DNA from: Yamagishiella unicocca
Taxonomy: Eukaryota; Chlorophyta; Chlorophyceae; Chlamydomonadales; Volvocaceae
Assembly: GCA_003116995.1 (NCBI GenBank)
Contig: BDSL01000060.1
Span: 186,001-250,000 of the forward strand
Direction: 5' to 3'
Length of the DNA stretch: 64,000 nt
Positions 1 to 14,000 of this stretch are shown in pieces; position 1 is the first letter of the stretch, and each line of letters starts with the position of its first letter. A model generated the notes under the pieces. The model did no database searches. It worked only from the letters and a program-made list of their open reading frames with translations, and was not told the origin of the DNA. The translations under genes and the position numbers were made by a program.

Positions 1-38
1 CCCTCGGCCCCCTCCCACCGCCCCTCCCACCGCCCCAG

Positions 39-3000
39 GCGTCCCGCTGCTGGAGATCGTGTCGGCCCCCGACATGCGCAGCGGCCGCGACGCCGCGGCG
101 TACGGCGAGGAGCTCCGCCGCATCCTGCGCACGTGCGGCATCACGGACGGCAACATGGCGGAGGGATCCATGCGGTGAGCTGGCGGGATCCAGGATCCAC
201 GGAAGGGGAGGCAAGGGCGCTCTGGGCAGGGTGCGGGGTCGTGGGGGAAAAACGGGAGGGGCAGGTCCAGGGAGGGGTAGTGCGGCGGAATCAAATCGCG
301 AAGGCAGCCGCCAACTCCTTACCTGCGCCCACAACCCCCGCAACACATTTACCGATTGATCTGGTCGGTGAAACACACACACGCTTTTCTTCCCCCCCTT
401 CCTTCCCCCCTCCCTCCGCTCCCCTCCAGCGTGGACGTCAACGTCAGCGTGCGGCCCCGCGGCAGCCCCGTGTACGGCACCCGCGTGGAGATCAAAAACA
501 TGAACAGCTTCTCCAACATGCAGAAGGCCATTGACTTCGAGATCGACCGCCAGGTCGCGCTGATCCGATCCGGCCGCGGATCCGAGATCGTGCTGGAGAC
601 GCGGCTTTGGGACGAGATCAAGCTGGTGACTAACACTATGCGAAAGAAAGAAGGCTTGGCGGATTACCGGTGGGAGCGGGGGGGCTGGGGGGACTGGGGG
701 GGTGGGGCTGGGAAGCCGTGGACTGGGACGGTGGGTGGGGCTGGGGTCTGGGAGGAAGGGGCCATGGGGACGAGCTTCAGGGCTAAGGTGACCTGCCAGG
801 AGTGCGTCGTACATCGGGCCTCACCGGGTCGTACAGCAGTCGTACAGGATGAAGCAGTATCTGTGTCGCATTACGGGTGCTCTGGGAACGCCTGGCTCAC
901 AGCACCAAGCCATGCGCCGCACCACCCCCCGTGTAACCCATTTGTTGTCTGTTTCTCTCTGCTCCGGCCGCAGCTACTTCCCGGAGCCCGACCTGCCGCC
1001 GCTGACCGTCTCCGAGGACTTCATCGCCCACGTCAGGGTGAGGGACGGAGTACAGGGGCGGAGCAGTAGCAGCGAAGTGCACGGGCGGGACTGGGGGCTG
1101 GCAGTAGCGGCCGCAGCAGCCACCTAATAGCCACTCAACGCAAACACCCGACAGCCCAACCCAATCCAACTCGCATCCACGGGTCTTCCTCGAAACCCAA
1201 CTGAACTCGCCCAGCCACCGACCCGCCCAGCCACCCGCCCACCCGCCATACCTCCACCTGGGCCTGCACAACTACCCCCCCCCTCCACACCCAACTCCTC
1301 CTTCCCCCTCGCGCAGGCGGCCATGCCCGAGCTCCCCGCCGCCAAGCGCGCCCGCTACATGTCCCTGGGCCTCACCCGGGGTGACGTGGCGGTTCTGACG
1401 GACGAGACAGCGACCTCGGAGCTGTTCGACGCGGTGCTGGCGCTGGGGGCGCCCGTCAAGCCGGCGGCCAACTGGATCCAGGGAGACATCATGGCGTACT
1501 GCAAGGTACAACACACATGCCGTAGTGTGATGGGCGGAAGGGGGCTGCGTACAGAAGGGGGTGTGTGTGGTGGAGCTGGGCGCCAGAGGTTGCGATAGTG
1601 TGTGGCTAGATGTCGGCTTGGGCTGCTTTGCTGACGCGGACGCTTGACCGCCTGACCCGGCCCCGCGCGCCCATGTCTCCCACCTGTCATGGCCCCTGGC
1701 TATCTTCGATAAAAAAACAATCCTTCGATGTGAATACACCGCAATGCACCGCAACGCACCGCAATGCAAGAGTCGTAACTACCAGATGCGAGTAAGCCTT
1801 CGACAGAGTTGCTTTTATCCCCCACCTTCCAGGGCCCCGGCGTTGGTGTTCCCCCGTATGCTTGTGCGCCGCCGGCGGGCGCACCCCCTTGGTCGCCTTT
1901 CCTTACCTTCGGCCCCCTACTACCGTCTCCTCCCCTGCCGTCCAATCCTCTCACCTTCCGACCCCTCACCTTCTGACCCCTCACCTTCCCCTCCCAGGAG
2001 TCCAAGATGGGCATGGACGCCCTCGCCATCTCCCCCGCCGCCCTGGCCGAGATGATCTCGCTCATCGAGGACAACACCATCAGCGGCAAGATCGCGAAGG
2101 AGGTGCTGCCGGACCTGCTGCAGGGCAAGGGGAACAAGGGTGCGAGCAGGCTGGGGGGCCGCGAGGGGGGTAGGGTGGAGAGGAAGCCCGAGGAGACGAC
2201 GCAGTAGGAAGGGAGGGGAACTACTAGCGGAGAAGCGTTTGGGATTTAGGGTTTTGCGTTTTAGGATAACTCGCGGCGTGCTGGGGGCCGGAGCTTCGTT
2301 TTGGCGTGGTGCCGGGCCCTGGGGTCCCCGCGTCGGGCCAGTCACGCAGGTCGCCCAAAGCGCCCGCGGCAGACAGCCAGCAGACGGCGACCCTCCTGGG
2401 GGGCCATCAACCCCCCTCCTGCCATCTGGTGCCGCCTTCCAGCCGCCACCCTTACGGCCCTATTGCCCATGCAATCAGGAGCACACGAACGTGACCCCAA
2501 TCCACACCAAGCACACCAACGTGACCCCTGCCCACACCCTGCTAGTCCGCCTGTCGTCCGCCTGTCCGCCTCTCTCTCAAGGTTTTCCCCGCTGAACCCC
2601 ACCCTCCCCCGCCGCCCCACCTTACCGTTGCCCCCAACCGCCACCTCCACCGCCCCCAACCGCCACCTCCACCGCCAATCCCCCTACCGCCACCGCCAAC
2701 AGCACCCCGCCTGCCCGCCCCGCACCACCACCGCTCAGGTGTCCGCGCACACATCGAGGGCCGCGGGCTGCTGATGATCAGCGACGAGGCGGCCATCGGG
2801 GCCATGATCGACAAGGTGCTGGCGGCCAGCGGCAAGCAGCTGCAAGTGGGTGCATAGGAGAGGCAGACTGGGGCGGCGAGAAGACCCGGTTACACGACAT
2901 AGGAGGCCGGCTGGGCTGGGCCCGGGGGGGAGGGCCGCGGGCTCGGAGGGGTAGACTGGGGGAGGGGGCGCGGCGTCAGGGTTGCGGCGCGGCGGCCTGC

Positions 3001-3857
3001 TTGGCTGCAGTCCAGGGAGGGCTGGTGTCCGCAGGATCCGGTCATCATGACGCAGGTGAGTCGCAACCGACGACGCGACACTCGCGACCCTTGCACTTCC
3101 CGGTTTCTCCGGACGTCGCTGTATGCGTGCCTGACCAGCCTCTCGGTGCTCCGCCTGCACTTCCCGAAACCCGGCACCCCTCCAAATCGGCGCCCCCCTG
3201 GCCCTTACCGTGGCCCTCCCCTCCCTCAGGAGTTCCGGTCTGGGAAGACCAAGCTGCAGGGCTTCTTCGAGGGGTGAGCCGCTCCCTCATGTTCCGGTCG
3301 GGTCGCAGCCCGCGTGCGACAGTCGCGTCACAACTGCTGCCGCGTGTGTAGTACCTGGCTCAGAGTCGCGTCACAGCTGCTTTAGGGTTTTACAATCTTC
3401 GCATGAGCTTGATGCACAGCACACCCTTCCAGCTGCCGCTCCATCTACACCCCCTGCACGTGCCGACCGCCATGAAGTGCGAACGCAGCAGATGACAGCT
3501 CGGCCACCCGGCCATCAGGAGCTGGCTCCTCCTCCACCCCTCATGACACGGACGCTGGGCTCCATCCCACCCGGCCCCGGGCCCTCACTCAAGTTCTCCA
3601 TCATGTATCTCAAACCGGCTTTCCTAAACGGTTTTTCTCGCATGCACGGATCTTCCGTGAAACCCGGCCCCCGGCATCTGAACGGCCCCACGTGAACTTC
3701 AACTTCCCCCTCCCCGGCCCCCTTCCCTATACTTGCAACCTTCCCTTCTCGGCCGTTCTCTCGGCTGCCTCTCAGGCAAGTGATGAAGGAGTCCAAGGGA
3801 CGCGTCAACCCGGGCCTTATGAAGGACATCCTCATGAAGAAGCTCCTGGGCGAGTGA
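39..3857 (+). CDS. gatB: Aspartyl/glutamyl-tRNA amidotransferase subunit B, C-terminal part (5' end outside window)
   Basis: GatB of the GatCAB complex, which converts mischarged Glu-tRNA(Gln) or Asp-tRNA(Asn) to Gln-tRNA or Asn-tRNA; in algae it serves plastid and mitochondrial translation. Nine exons reconstructed: 39-174, 430-669, 974-1037, 1317-1505, 1998-2139, 2739-2845, 3035-3055, 3230-3273, 3776-3857, giving about 341 residues in one frame and ending at TGA 3855-3857. Seen in order: [53 protein letters not shown] (all GatB_N cradle-domain signatures), then the helical YqeY-like tail with [20 protein letters not shown] and [20 protein letters not shown]. The first 5' exons lie upstream of the window. 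The seventh exon is only 21 nt (DPVIMTQ) but restores the alignment between the two flanking tail exons. Dual organelle targeting cannot be judged without the N-terminus. Confidence 0.93.
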
Positions 3858-5098
3858 AGGCGACTGCTGGACCGAGACCGGCCCCGACCCGTCCGGGTGT
3901 GCTAGGGGCAAGGGTGCAGACCCACGCGGGCGGAGTGGCGCCGTGAGGGTGCTAGTGCAGCGGGGCTGCCACTTTACGTTACCCGGCGCTGTACGGTAAT
4001 GGGTAGCGTAGGTAGCATAGGTTTGTGTGGTAAACTGGTAATGGATGATGGTTGTATGCTGTCAGCGGCCCCCAAGCGCGAGCCCGCTTGCTGCATATGC
4101 GCGCGGCAGCGCAAGCACGGTTTTCCAGGGGCTGGTTGGCGAGCAATGGCGGACCGATGTGGTGTGACGGTTTTCCCCTGCTATGTAGGCCCTGCGTACG
4201 ACAGTGCCGTATACGGCCCTGCTGGGTCGGAGGCAGCTGGGGGGCCAGGGAGGCGATCCTGTAATGAGCTATTAGCAGCACTTGCCTGCTTGGCTGGCGC
4301 TACCTTTGGCTGCGGGTCGTCCTAGCCTTCGTCGCTAGCCGATACTGGCATACTGCCTGCATGTTTGCGGCCATGCAGGGCGGGGCCTGGCGAAGCCAAC
4401 GGACACAAGCGCCGTATTTCCTTCCCGAGACAGCGACCCAACGAGTGTTATGGCTCATCAGCTGCAAAACGTGCAGCATTAGGGCACCTAGGCACTGAGC
4501 AGCGATTGTGGCAGGCAGCACCCAGCAACACTCCGGTGGCGGGAGGATACTGGGGCGAATGCGCCATGCGGCGCGAATTGCGTTTCAGCTCGCGACAGAT
4601 TTCAGCCATAGTTGCATCAGAGTACGTGCGGGTTATTCACTTCAGAGCAGATGCATCGGCTTATTTACCTAGTTAATTCACGCTTGCTTCACTTCCGTAA
4701 CCCTGCGCGGTAATGATCCGAGCGCACGGCTGCGTCAACAAAAGCCGCGACCCCTTTACTTCAGTAGTATCTGTTATAGTGGGCCTCTACTTGCTGCCCA
4801 GACATCCAGGGACTGCGGCTGCTATTGCTGCTGCTGCGCAAAGAAAACCTCATTTCATTGCAAAGACGACAATCAACACCAAAGCGGCACCACTGCACCG
4901 CAGCCCGCGCGCCTGCCGATCAACCTTCGTCCTGGGGCAGCTTGCTTGCTTGGACGTTTGACTCACGAAAAAGCGTGAGGCAGGGCCGTGCGGGCCTGCT
5001 CCGGGCCTCCTGATCCTCAGCTGATCACCACAAACCTTCGCCGCCTCGTGGCTCGTCAGTCCCGCCGGGACTCAGTCGCCCGGCAAGTCGGAGAAAGC
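3858..5098. other. Intergenic: gatB 3' UTR and SMC-gene upstream region
   Basis: There is no conserved coding signal. The first half is probably the gatB 3' UTR; a TGTAA (chlorophyte-type poly(A) signal) lies at 4260-4264, about 400 nt after the stop. The remainder up to 5098 should hold the promoter of the SMC-like gene; I see no clear TATA box. Confidence 0.5.
4260..4264 (+). terminator. Candidate poly(A) signal (TGTAA) of gatB
   Basis: TGTAA is the usual volvocalean polyadenylation signal. This copy is about 400 nt past the gatB stop on the sense strand. The pentamer is short, so chance occurrence is possible. Confidence 0.35.
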
Positions 5099-8000
5099 AT
5101 GGGCGAGCCCCTCCCAGGCCAGCCGCGGTGCCGCGTAGCTCGCATCGAAGCCCGGGGTGAGTCGACCCACCCACACGCAGGGTCCCTAAGGGTCCCGGTC
5201 CCTTCTAGGGGTCCCGGTCCCTTCTAAGGGTCCCTAAGGGTTGGGTGGCCATCGCCATCGCCATCGCCATCGCCCTGGCCCATTGCCGCGCCTGAGCCTC
5301 TTGACCCAGTTCACAAATCGCTTTTCCGTTCCGCCCGACCCGCGGGTCATTCGCCCGCCCGCCCGCCCGCCCGCCGCCCTCCCACGCACCTTCCGTCCCT
5401 GCTCCCCCCATTTCCCCACTTTTCCCCTGCTGCCTGCTCCCCCCCTTTCCGGCAACTGCAGGCTTCAAGTGCTTCCGCGACGGTGTGGATGTGGCGCTGT
5501 CCCCGGGGGCGGGGCTGGTGTGCATCGTGGGCCCAAACGGGTGCGGCAAGAGCGTACTGGTGGGTGGGTCGGCGGGCGAATTGGGAGGTTGGGAGTTAGG
5601 AGTTGGGACAGGTAGATTTCTGAGGCGCCGTTATTGCCGCATGTACGTAGGTCCTCTGCGCCTCTCGCGGACTGGGCGCGGACCCCTCCATCCGTCGGTC
5701 AGGCACCAGCTCCCATCACCCCACGGTCGTCTATCCCCTCCTCACTCCCCTCGCTCGCCTCCTCGCCGTCGCAGGGCGAGTGCCTTTCCTTCGCTCTGGG
5801 GGGCGGCCGCCACCTGCTGCGGGCCCGTACACTGGCCTCCCTCATCAGCCAGGACTACCTGACTGGCCGCCAGCAGCAGGGGCCGCCCCGTGCGTCTCGG
5901 CGAGAGGGGGGAGGCGGCGGCGCCAGGTGAGTGGGGCCGCCATCCTGGGGTCCTTGGGGGGCTGTGGCGTCATCCTCATCCTCATCCGCTGCTGCCCCGC
6001 CCCGCGACCTGGCCATCAATTCCGCCGGCGCCGCTGCCAACCCCCGGTGCTCACAACACAATGTCTTTACAATGCCTCCACACCGCGCATGGCCTAACTA
6101 GCTAACTTGCTGCCTGAATACCTCACCACACCTCTTACGACCGATCGATCTAACCTGGGTCACCCAACCTGCAGCAGTGCGCCCCCACGCACATCATGCT
6201 GCACCCCACCTGCTGCCGACCCCAACTAACCCGACCTGCCGACCCCCTGGCCGCTTCACGCAGCGGTGTGCACGCTGCTGCGGCCCTCCCGGCGGCCCCC
6301 CGGCCGCCGCCGCACGTGGCGGTCACGTTTGAGGCGCCCGGCGGCGGCAGCAGCGTGCGAGTGGAACGGCGGCTGGTGGTGATGGCGGCGGCGGCGGCGG
6401 CGGGCGACGGCGGCGGCGGTCGTGGCGCTGCGACGGTGACGCGGGTGGAGGCTCCGGCGGGGAGTGGCAGGTGGCGGCAGACGACGCAGGTACGGTGCCG
6501 TACTGCGTGTCGCGGCGCGTGCTCGTGTTCGTTACAGGACGGATGCGGGATTCTCAATTTGTCTGAGCTATTCTCCTGGAGTCGGGTGCACGTACACGCG
6601 GCGCGAAGACGGTCTTTCCAAGTAAGGGTGGAAATGGAATGGGACTAACGCCCAGACGATTTTGATGGCTGTCGGCCCTTGCGGTTAAGGATTATCAGGA
6701 AGCTGTGGGCCCTCATACCTGCGTTAACGGCATTTGGTTTTAGACCTTTAGGACGTCATCGACTGCCGCGGGCGGCCGCGAAACCCTGTCCCTCCCGCCC
6801 CTCGCGCATGTCTCCGCAGGACGAGCTGGCGGCGGTGCTGCAGCCGTACGGCATCTGCCCCGGGGCTGCCGTGGACCGTTACGTGGTTTCGCAGGCGCGG
6901 CGGGGCGCGGCGGTGGAGGTTTCGGAGCCGCTGAGGCTGCTGGGCCACGTGGAGGCGCTGCTGGGCATGGGGCACGTGCAGGTGGGTGAGGCGGGGAGGG
7001 GACCTGCCTGCGGGTTGGGACGGGGGGCTGGGAAAGGTGTGGGGAGAAGTAAGGAGCAGCAGCATGCATGGCTGTACACATACATCTGGGTTTTCATAAC
7101 ACACGTAAGGCCCAGGCGTGACCGATCCACCGGCCCAAACTTGACCGCGGCCTCTCCTTGCCTGCAAAATCCTTCATCCCTCCCACCGCCACCCCCCCCA
7201 CACACACCGTCAGGAGAGGTTGGCCGCTGTGGAGGACGAGATGCGGTCCACAACCGCCCAACTGGACGAGCAGGACAGCCGGGCGGCCAGGTTCGGTTAG
7301 CGGGGAAGGCAGGGGTGGTTGATGGGGGGCAGGGTGTCCTACGTGCGTGCGTGTGTGTATGGAGCAGGTAGCGCAGGTCCGGGGTGGGGCGGGCCACTTG
7401 GACGCCGGGGGGGGAGGTGCACATTACCGGTAGCTTCCCATTACTCGGCATGTGCGGCCCCTCCTGGAGCTCATGTCGGGCCGGCCTTGGGCGCCGTTGC
7501 TCCCTCTGCTGCCTCCGTCTGATGCCCCTTTCCTAGGCCGTATCTGTCCCTTAACATAGGGTATCCTGATGCTAGCCTGATGCTCGGACCCCCGTCGTCC
7601 CCGCGCCGTTCCTAATTCCCTCACTCCTGCCCCCCCCTCAGCCTCCAGTCCCGTCGCGAGGTCCTGGCGCCGCTGGTGGCTCGCTGGCGGCGCTACCAGG
7701 AGGCGGCTCAGCAGCTGGCGGCGCGGAGGGGGGCGCTGCGGCGGCGGCAGCTGCGGCGCAGCACCCACCAGCTGCGGGAAGCGCGGCGGCAGGTGAGCGG
7801 CAGCAGTAGGAAAACTAGTTGTAGCAGTGATGGTTGTTACAGTGGGATCCAGAACAAAATGGCAGAACCACCGGGCACATCGCCGGATGCTGAACGAGCC
7901 GGATACGGCAGGTGAGGGTGTGCTGGAGCGAGTGGGTCGCCCGCTCTCACTAGGGGGCCTATCTGCCGGGGTTGGAAATCCGCGGGTCGGAGGGGCGGCG

Positions 8001-11000
8001 GGTGAGGGCACTGCACCCCCCACCAGCGGTCCCTACTGCGTCTGGGGCCCGAATGGCGTCACCACGCTTCTGCTGCTGCTGCTGCTGCTGCCGCTGCTGC
8101 TGCCGCTGCTACTGCTGCCGTTACGTGCGTCACCCAGGACTGACTCATGTACGGCACGTGTCATTATTGTACGATACACAGGAGGGTGCCGCCGAAGAGC
8201 AGGCGGCGGACTCGCGGCTGAGGGAGGAGGCGCTGGCGGCGGCGGCGGCGGGGGCCGCGGCGGCGGACGGGGCGGCGGGTCGCGAGCTGGCGGCGGCGAG
8301 CAAGAAGCGGGAGGCGGCGGCAGCAAAGGTGGATGGGTGGGTTTCGAGGAAGACCCGTGTATGCGAGAAAAAACCGTTTGGGTGTGGGTGAGTGAGTGCG
8401 AGGCCGCGTGAGGGCGCTGTCTGCCGGTCTGTGGATCGGTCAGCCTACATGCGCCTGATGGGTCCTCGTAAATACTACTACCACGTACGTCACCAGCTGT
8501 TTGCCGAGTGCATACAAATGAGCGCTCGGGCCAGCCCGGCGGACGGACACACGGCTCAGAAGCCGGGACCGATCGCGACGCCCTCCTACCTGCCAGTCCC
8601 AAGAGGGTCGCCTTGCGGTAGCTTGATTGTGTGTGTCGTACAAGAGCGCAGGACGCACGTACGTCAGCAGCAGGTCGCCTTTCCACACACCGCTTTATTT
8701 CAGCGTCGTAATGTCTCCCTTATCCCCCACTATTTGCTTTTTGTATTTGCTTAAAAAGCCCACAAGCACGCCCACGCGTCCCACAACTTGGACGGGCTTC
8801 ACGATGTGGGTCTTCGAGGCACGAAGCATCCTTGGCCGAAGACTCGAAAAGACACAAGCAAGCGATGAATACCCCGCAACTAACACACTTGCTTCCTCTC
8901 TTCCGTCCCACCCCTGACCCGCCCTTCGCCTCCTCCCTCACCCACCGCCGGCCCCTAGCTCGTGGACCAGCGCGCCTCGCTGGCAAAGCTGCAGGCCCGT
9001 ACGGCAATGTACGGCGAAGAGGAGGCGCAGGCGGCGGCCGTCGCGCAGCGGCTGACGGGCCGGGTGGCGCAGCTCCGGTGCGACGTGGACGAGCGGCAGG
9101 CTGAGCTGGCGCGGCTGGACGAGCAACTGGCGGAGCTGCTTCGGCAGCAGCAGCTGCGGCAGCAGCAACAACAGCAGGCGGAGCCAGCAGAGGCAGAGGT
9201 CGACGCCGGCGGTGATGCTGCTGCTGCCGCCCGTGCTGCTACTCCTGCTGGCGCCGCTGGCGCTGGCGCTACTGCCAGCCTGGGGGTGCTGAGCCGTCAG
9301 GCCGCGGCTGCCGCGAAGCAGCTGATGGCCGCGCAGCAGCGGCAGGAGGAGATGGAGGGGGACCTGGCTCAGGTGCGTTAGATCTTAGGTGGGTACGGAG
9401 TGGGGGAAAAGAGGTGCCGCGGGTAGGGTGGTAGGGTAGGTTGGCGTTACGAACAAAGGGTGGGCACAGGTGGACAGACGATTGCAGCCATGCCACGAAG
9501 TAGTAGTAACCGTTACAGTAAACGTTACAGTGGGCCCCAGACCAGAAGGTAGAGCCATCGGGCACATCGCCTGGCACTGAAAAAGACGCAGGAAGAAGAA
9601 CAAAACTGCCGACCGACGAATACGCATCGTGCTAGCGAGTAGTGGTAGCTGTGGGCCCCAGACCAGAAGCCAGTGTATTGTCCTTAGTTGTTGTTGTAAC
9701 GGTCCTTAGTAATAATAATACATGTGCAGCCGGCAGTCAGCCCCAGCCGTCGTAGGTTGCTGTTCAGTTGGCCGCTTGGGAAAGCCTTGCTTGCTGCTGG
9801 TTGACTGGTGGTTGACGGTTGGTGGTGGTTGGTGCGTGATGGCGGTTGGTGCGTGGCGGCTGCTCACAGGCGCAGCAGGTACTGGAGGCAGCGCGCGCAA
9901 AGGCCGCCGGCGAGTACGGCAGTGCCGTGCATGAAGTGGACGAGCGGCGGAGTGAGGCGATTGCGGCGCTGGCGGCGCTGGCGGCGGAGGCGGCGGCGGC
10001 GGGAGGCGGAGGCACAGCGGTTACCTGTGAGGAGACGCTGGCGGAGGCGCGGAGGGAGCTCGTGGAGGAACAGGTGGGGTGTTGGAGGCGGTTGGCGGTT
10101 AGGGAAAGGGTTGTTGCTGGCCGGACGCCGTGGCCTCCCAAAGGCCTTGTCTCTTTTATTACGAGGTCTTTGCGCATGTTTGCTAACGCCGTACTTGCAG
10201 GTCCAGATTCAAATGCTGGACGAGCAGCTGAAGCAGCTGGACGCTGACGGGGAAGGGGACGGCAACGCTGACGGCGACGGCGACGTCCCGCGCCCAGGCG
10301 GCGGCGACGGCGGCGGCGGCAACGCCGATCGTGGCGGTGGCAGCGGCGGGGGCAGCGGCGACGGTGGCGGCGGTGGCAGCAGTGGCGGTCGCTGGCGGCG
10401 CTACGATCTTGCGCTGCAGCAGCTCATGTCGGCGCCGCCGCTGGCCGGGCGGCTTCTGGGCCGGCTACGTGACGTGCTGCGTGTACGGCAAGACCGGCGG
10501 CGGCAGGATCCAGATCTGGATCTCGAGGTGCCGGTCAACGCGGCGCTAGCGGAGCAGTGCCACCTCCCCACCTGTCTGGTGGTGACGGACCGCGGAGCCG
10601 CGGAGCAGGTGGCTGGGGAGGGCGGGGGTGGAAATGGTGGCGGCGGGAATCGATGGGGGGATGGCAGGTTGTTGCCCGGCCGTCACCTTGCCTGGCCGTG
10701 GCCTTCCCTTCCCCGCTGCAACACCTACTGTGGCTTCCCCTCGCGTGTTGTTCCCGCCGTCGTCCCCATCTATCTATAAACCCCGGTTCACGTAAATAGG
10801 TGCCCTCGCTCCTCCTCTCCCCGCCGCCCCGCCCTCCCGCTCTCTTCAGCCGCCCCCGCCTTTCCCCTCTCCCGCCTCCCCCATCTCCCGCCTCCCCCTC
10901 TTCCCTACCCCCCCTCCCTCACCTCTCGCCTCCTCCCTACCCCCCCTCCCCTCCCCCAGGTCATCTCGCACTTCACCTCCCACCGGGTGGGCCGGGTCAC

Positions 11001-14000
11001 TTGCCGCATCCTGCAGGAGATCAACCCGGTCCTCAACCAGCAGCTGCCGGGGCCCCGCAGCGCAGCTGCTGGCGGTGGCGGTGGCCGTGGTGTCAGTGGT
11101 GGTGGCGGTGGTGGTGGCGGCGGACATGATACCGGGGGGTTGCCGCTGGTGGACCTGGTGGAGTCGGCGCCTGGTGGGTTCGGTGTCCGGGTTTTGGAAA
11201 CGACAGTCACGAGGACTCGAGGAGGGAACGAACACGATACGGTGTGGCAGGGCCGTGCGCAGGACGGGTGCCTTACGGGCATTGATTGATTGGTTTGTTG
11301 GTTTGTTGGTTTGTCGGTTGGTTGGTTGGTTGGTTGGGGGTTGCTTCGACTGGGCGGTTGGGTATGTCATCGGGAAGGGAGGTAAGGCCCGCGGTCCAGG
11401 AGCGGCGGGGCCCCGGGGGGTTTGTTAGTTCCGAAGGGTCAGTGTACCGCCTGTACCGCCTGTACCACTGCCCGCCGTGCCGCCGTCGGCCGCCCCCACC
11501 GACCGCTGCCCCCGCTACACCTCAATGGCAGGTGCCCCCGCCGCGGTTTCGGAGCTGCTGCGCTCTTTGCTGGGCGGCTGGTGTATGGTGGCGGATGCGC
11601 AGGTGGGGCCCGGGGGGGTGGGGGTGGGAAGCGTGTCCATGAGGGGGCGGTGGCTGGCAGGGGGGTGCAGGTAGGGATAGGCTAGTTTGTTAAGTTAGTT
11701 TCGTTCGTTTGGTTAGTTGCAGTCTGGGGTCGTGTGGGGTACTGGGCATTCGACGCAGCCGTGTGGGTCTGGACCGAGGTCGGTGGAAGTTATGGTTTGG
11801 TCGTACGTGGTAAGTGCGTGGTTACTTAACCGCATCGCATCGTCTGGGGGAGCACACGCCGGGGGGCACGAAGCGGCGCACCCGGCTGGCTCGGGACGGC
11901 GCAACCCCCCCCCTCCGTCGCCTTTAGATGCCTGCTGGTGAGCGGGGCCTCCCTGGAGCGCCGGCTTGCTTCCGCCTGCTGGGAGCCCTCACGTCGGACC
12001 CCAACCAATCCCGTCCTCCCCTCCTCGGATGGCCACACCGCTCACCTTCGCGGCATCAGGCGGCCCTCAGGGCTCAAGGGGCGGCGGCCAGCGGCGGCGG
12101 CGGCGGCACGGGCAGTGGCCTGCCGCGCACCAACCTCGTCACTCGCAGCGGCGCCGTCTTCAAGGCCGATGGCGAGATTGTCGTACAGGACGCCGGAGGC
12201 GGCGGTGGAGGTGGCGGTCGAGGGCGGCTAGCGGCGGGCGGGGCAGCGGCGGCGGCGGCGCTTGACAGGGAATGCTGGTGGGTGAGCGGGTTTGTGGTGT
12301 GATGGTGGGTGTGAGACAGTGAGAGGCGTTCTGGGGTGGATGTCATGGCCACCCCTGGAGTCCAGCACGGCTAGCTACTTGCTATGCGTCCAAACGGTCG
12401 TACGGCACAACACTCCTGCCGTACCGGACCCGTAAGAGGTATGTAGCTTTAATACGATTCAAAATACTCTCGTAAGAGGTACGTAGCTTTACTACGTAAA
12501 GCTACGAAAGCTACACTCGAAAGCCTTAGATTTAGCCGAAGCCCAATCTACGTCTTTATAGCACCCGCAGCTGCCCGCACCTTTCTTATTTCGCAGCTCG
12601 CTCGTCGGACCCACTAGCTACCCCGTGCCCGCCCTGACTTCCTTGTTGCAACAGGGTGCGGGGGCGGGAGCAGGAGCCCGGGCCGGGGGCAGGGGCGGCG
12701 GGGGCACAGCCGCCAGTGCAAGCAGCGCCTGTGGGGAGGGCGGCGCTGGAGCCCCCGGGGCGCGAGGGGGCGCGGGGTGAGGAGGCGGTGCGCCGGCGGC
12801 AACAGCAGCGGGAGCACCAGCAGCAGCGGGAGCAGCGGGAGCAGGAGCGGCGGGTCCTTGGACAGCGGCGGCGGGACAGGGAGGCGGCGGAGGCGGCAAC
12901 CCGCGCCAGGATCCAGGAGATGGAGGTGCAGCTACGGGTAGGTACGACACTACGTGCGTACGACTTCGTGCCCTACGTACGACGGCGACGCGCTCGCGTA
13001 CGGCCCATCATCACGGTGCATGGCTGGGATGGCGTGATGCGACACAGACACACACGCACGCGATGCAACCCGACCTACCATGCTTCGCCGTGTCTAGCAC
13101 CTATCAGGCCTGTATGGACCGGTCGCCGTGTCTTCATTTCGGTGCCATACTTCAAGACAACACCGGCTCCACCCGCAGCACCACACAGAGAAGTGGAGAA
13201 GTCCTCTACACAGTAAAGCCTCATGCATGCCGCCTCCCGCGCATTGACTTCCTCCTCCTTACGCGCCGCCTCGCTCCCCGACCACATGTGTATGTATGTA
13301 TGTAAGGCCCACGAGGACGCCGCCCGTCTGAGGCGCTCGCGCGAGGGGGCGCTGAAGCGCACAGTGGCCGCCCTGTCGGAGGAGCTGCGCCGCCTCCGCC
13401 GCGGCGGCGGCGCTGGTACTGGAACCTTTGGTGGCAGCAGCGGCGGCGGTGGCGGTGGCGGTGGCGGTGCAGACGATGGCGGCGGCGGAGTATTAACGGC
13501 GGCCGGAGCGGAAGCGATAATGGTGGCGGATAACGACGTCGTTGTCCGGCAACAGGAGGCTCTGGTGGCCGGTCTCCGGGACTCCCTGGAGCGCGGGGCG
13601 GCCAGGTTGCTGCAGCTGCGCCAGGCGGCTGCTACAGCCAGGGAGCGACACGAAGGGGCGGCGGCGGCGGTGGCGGTGACGGTGAAGGAGGCCGCCGCGG
13701 CGGGGGGGCCCGCCGCCTCAGCAGCAGCAGCCGCCACCACTGGCCGTCAGCGGCAGCGGCAGCAACAGCGCCAGCAGGAGCTGCAGAGGCGGGTGCAGCA
13801 GGTCCGTACGGCACCACTCACGCTAGCCCTTTCTCTCCTCTCTTGACTATGCTCCTCCTCTTGTACGCACGCAGCCTGCGCACACGCGCCTGCCTGTCAC
13901 ATCCCGCCCCCCATACACACGGGTTCTCCCCACATACCCCCCATACACACGGGTTCTCCCCACATACCCCCCATACACACGGGTTCTCCCCACATACCCC

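Noticed and set aside
11717..12038. An additional SMC exon near 11928-11990
   Set aside because: Exon 13 (ending 11602) joins exon 14 (12060) in phase with continuous hinge sequence, so no extra exon is needed.
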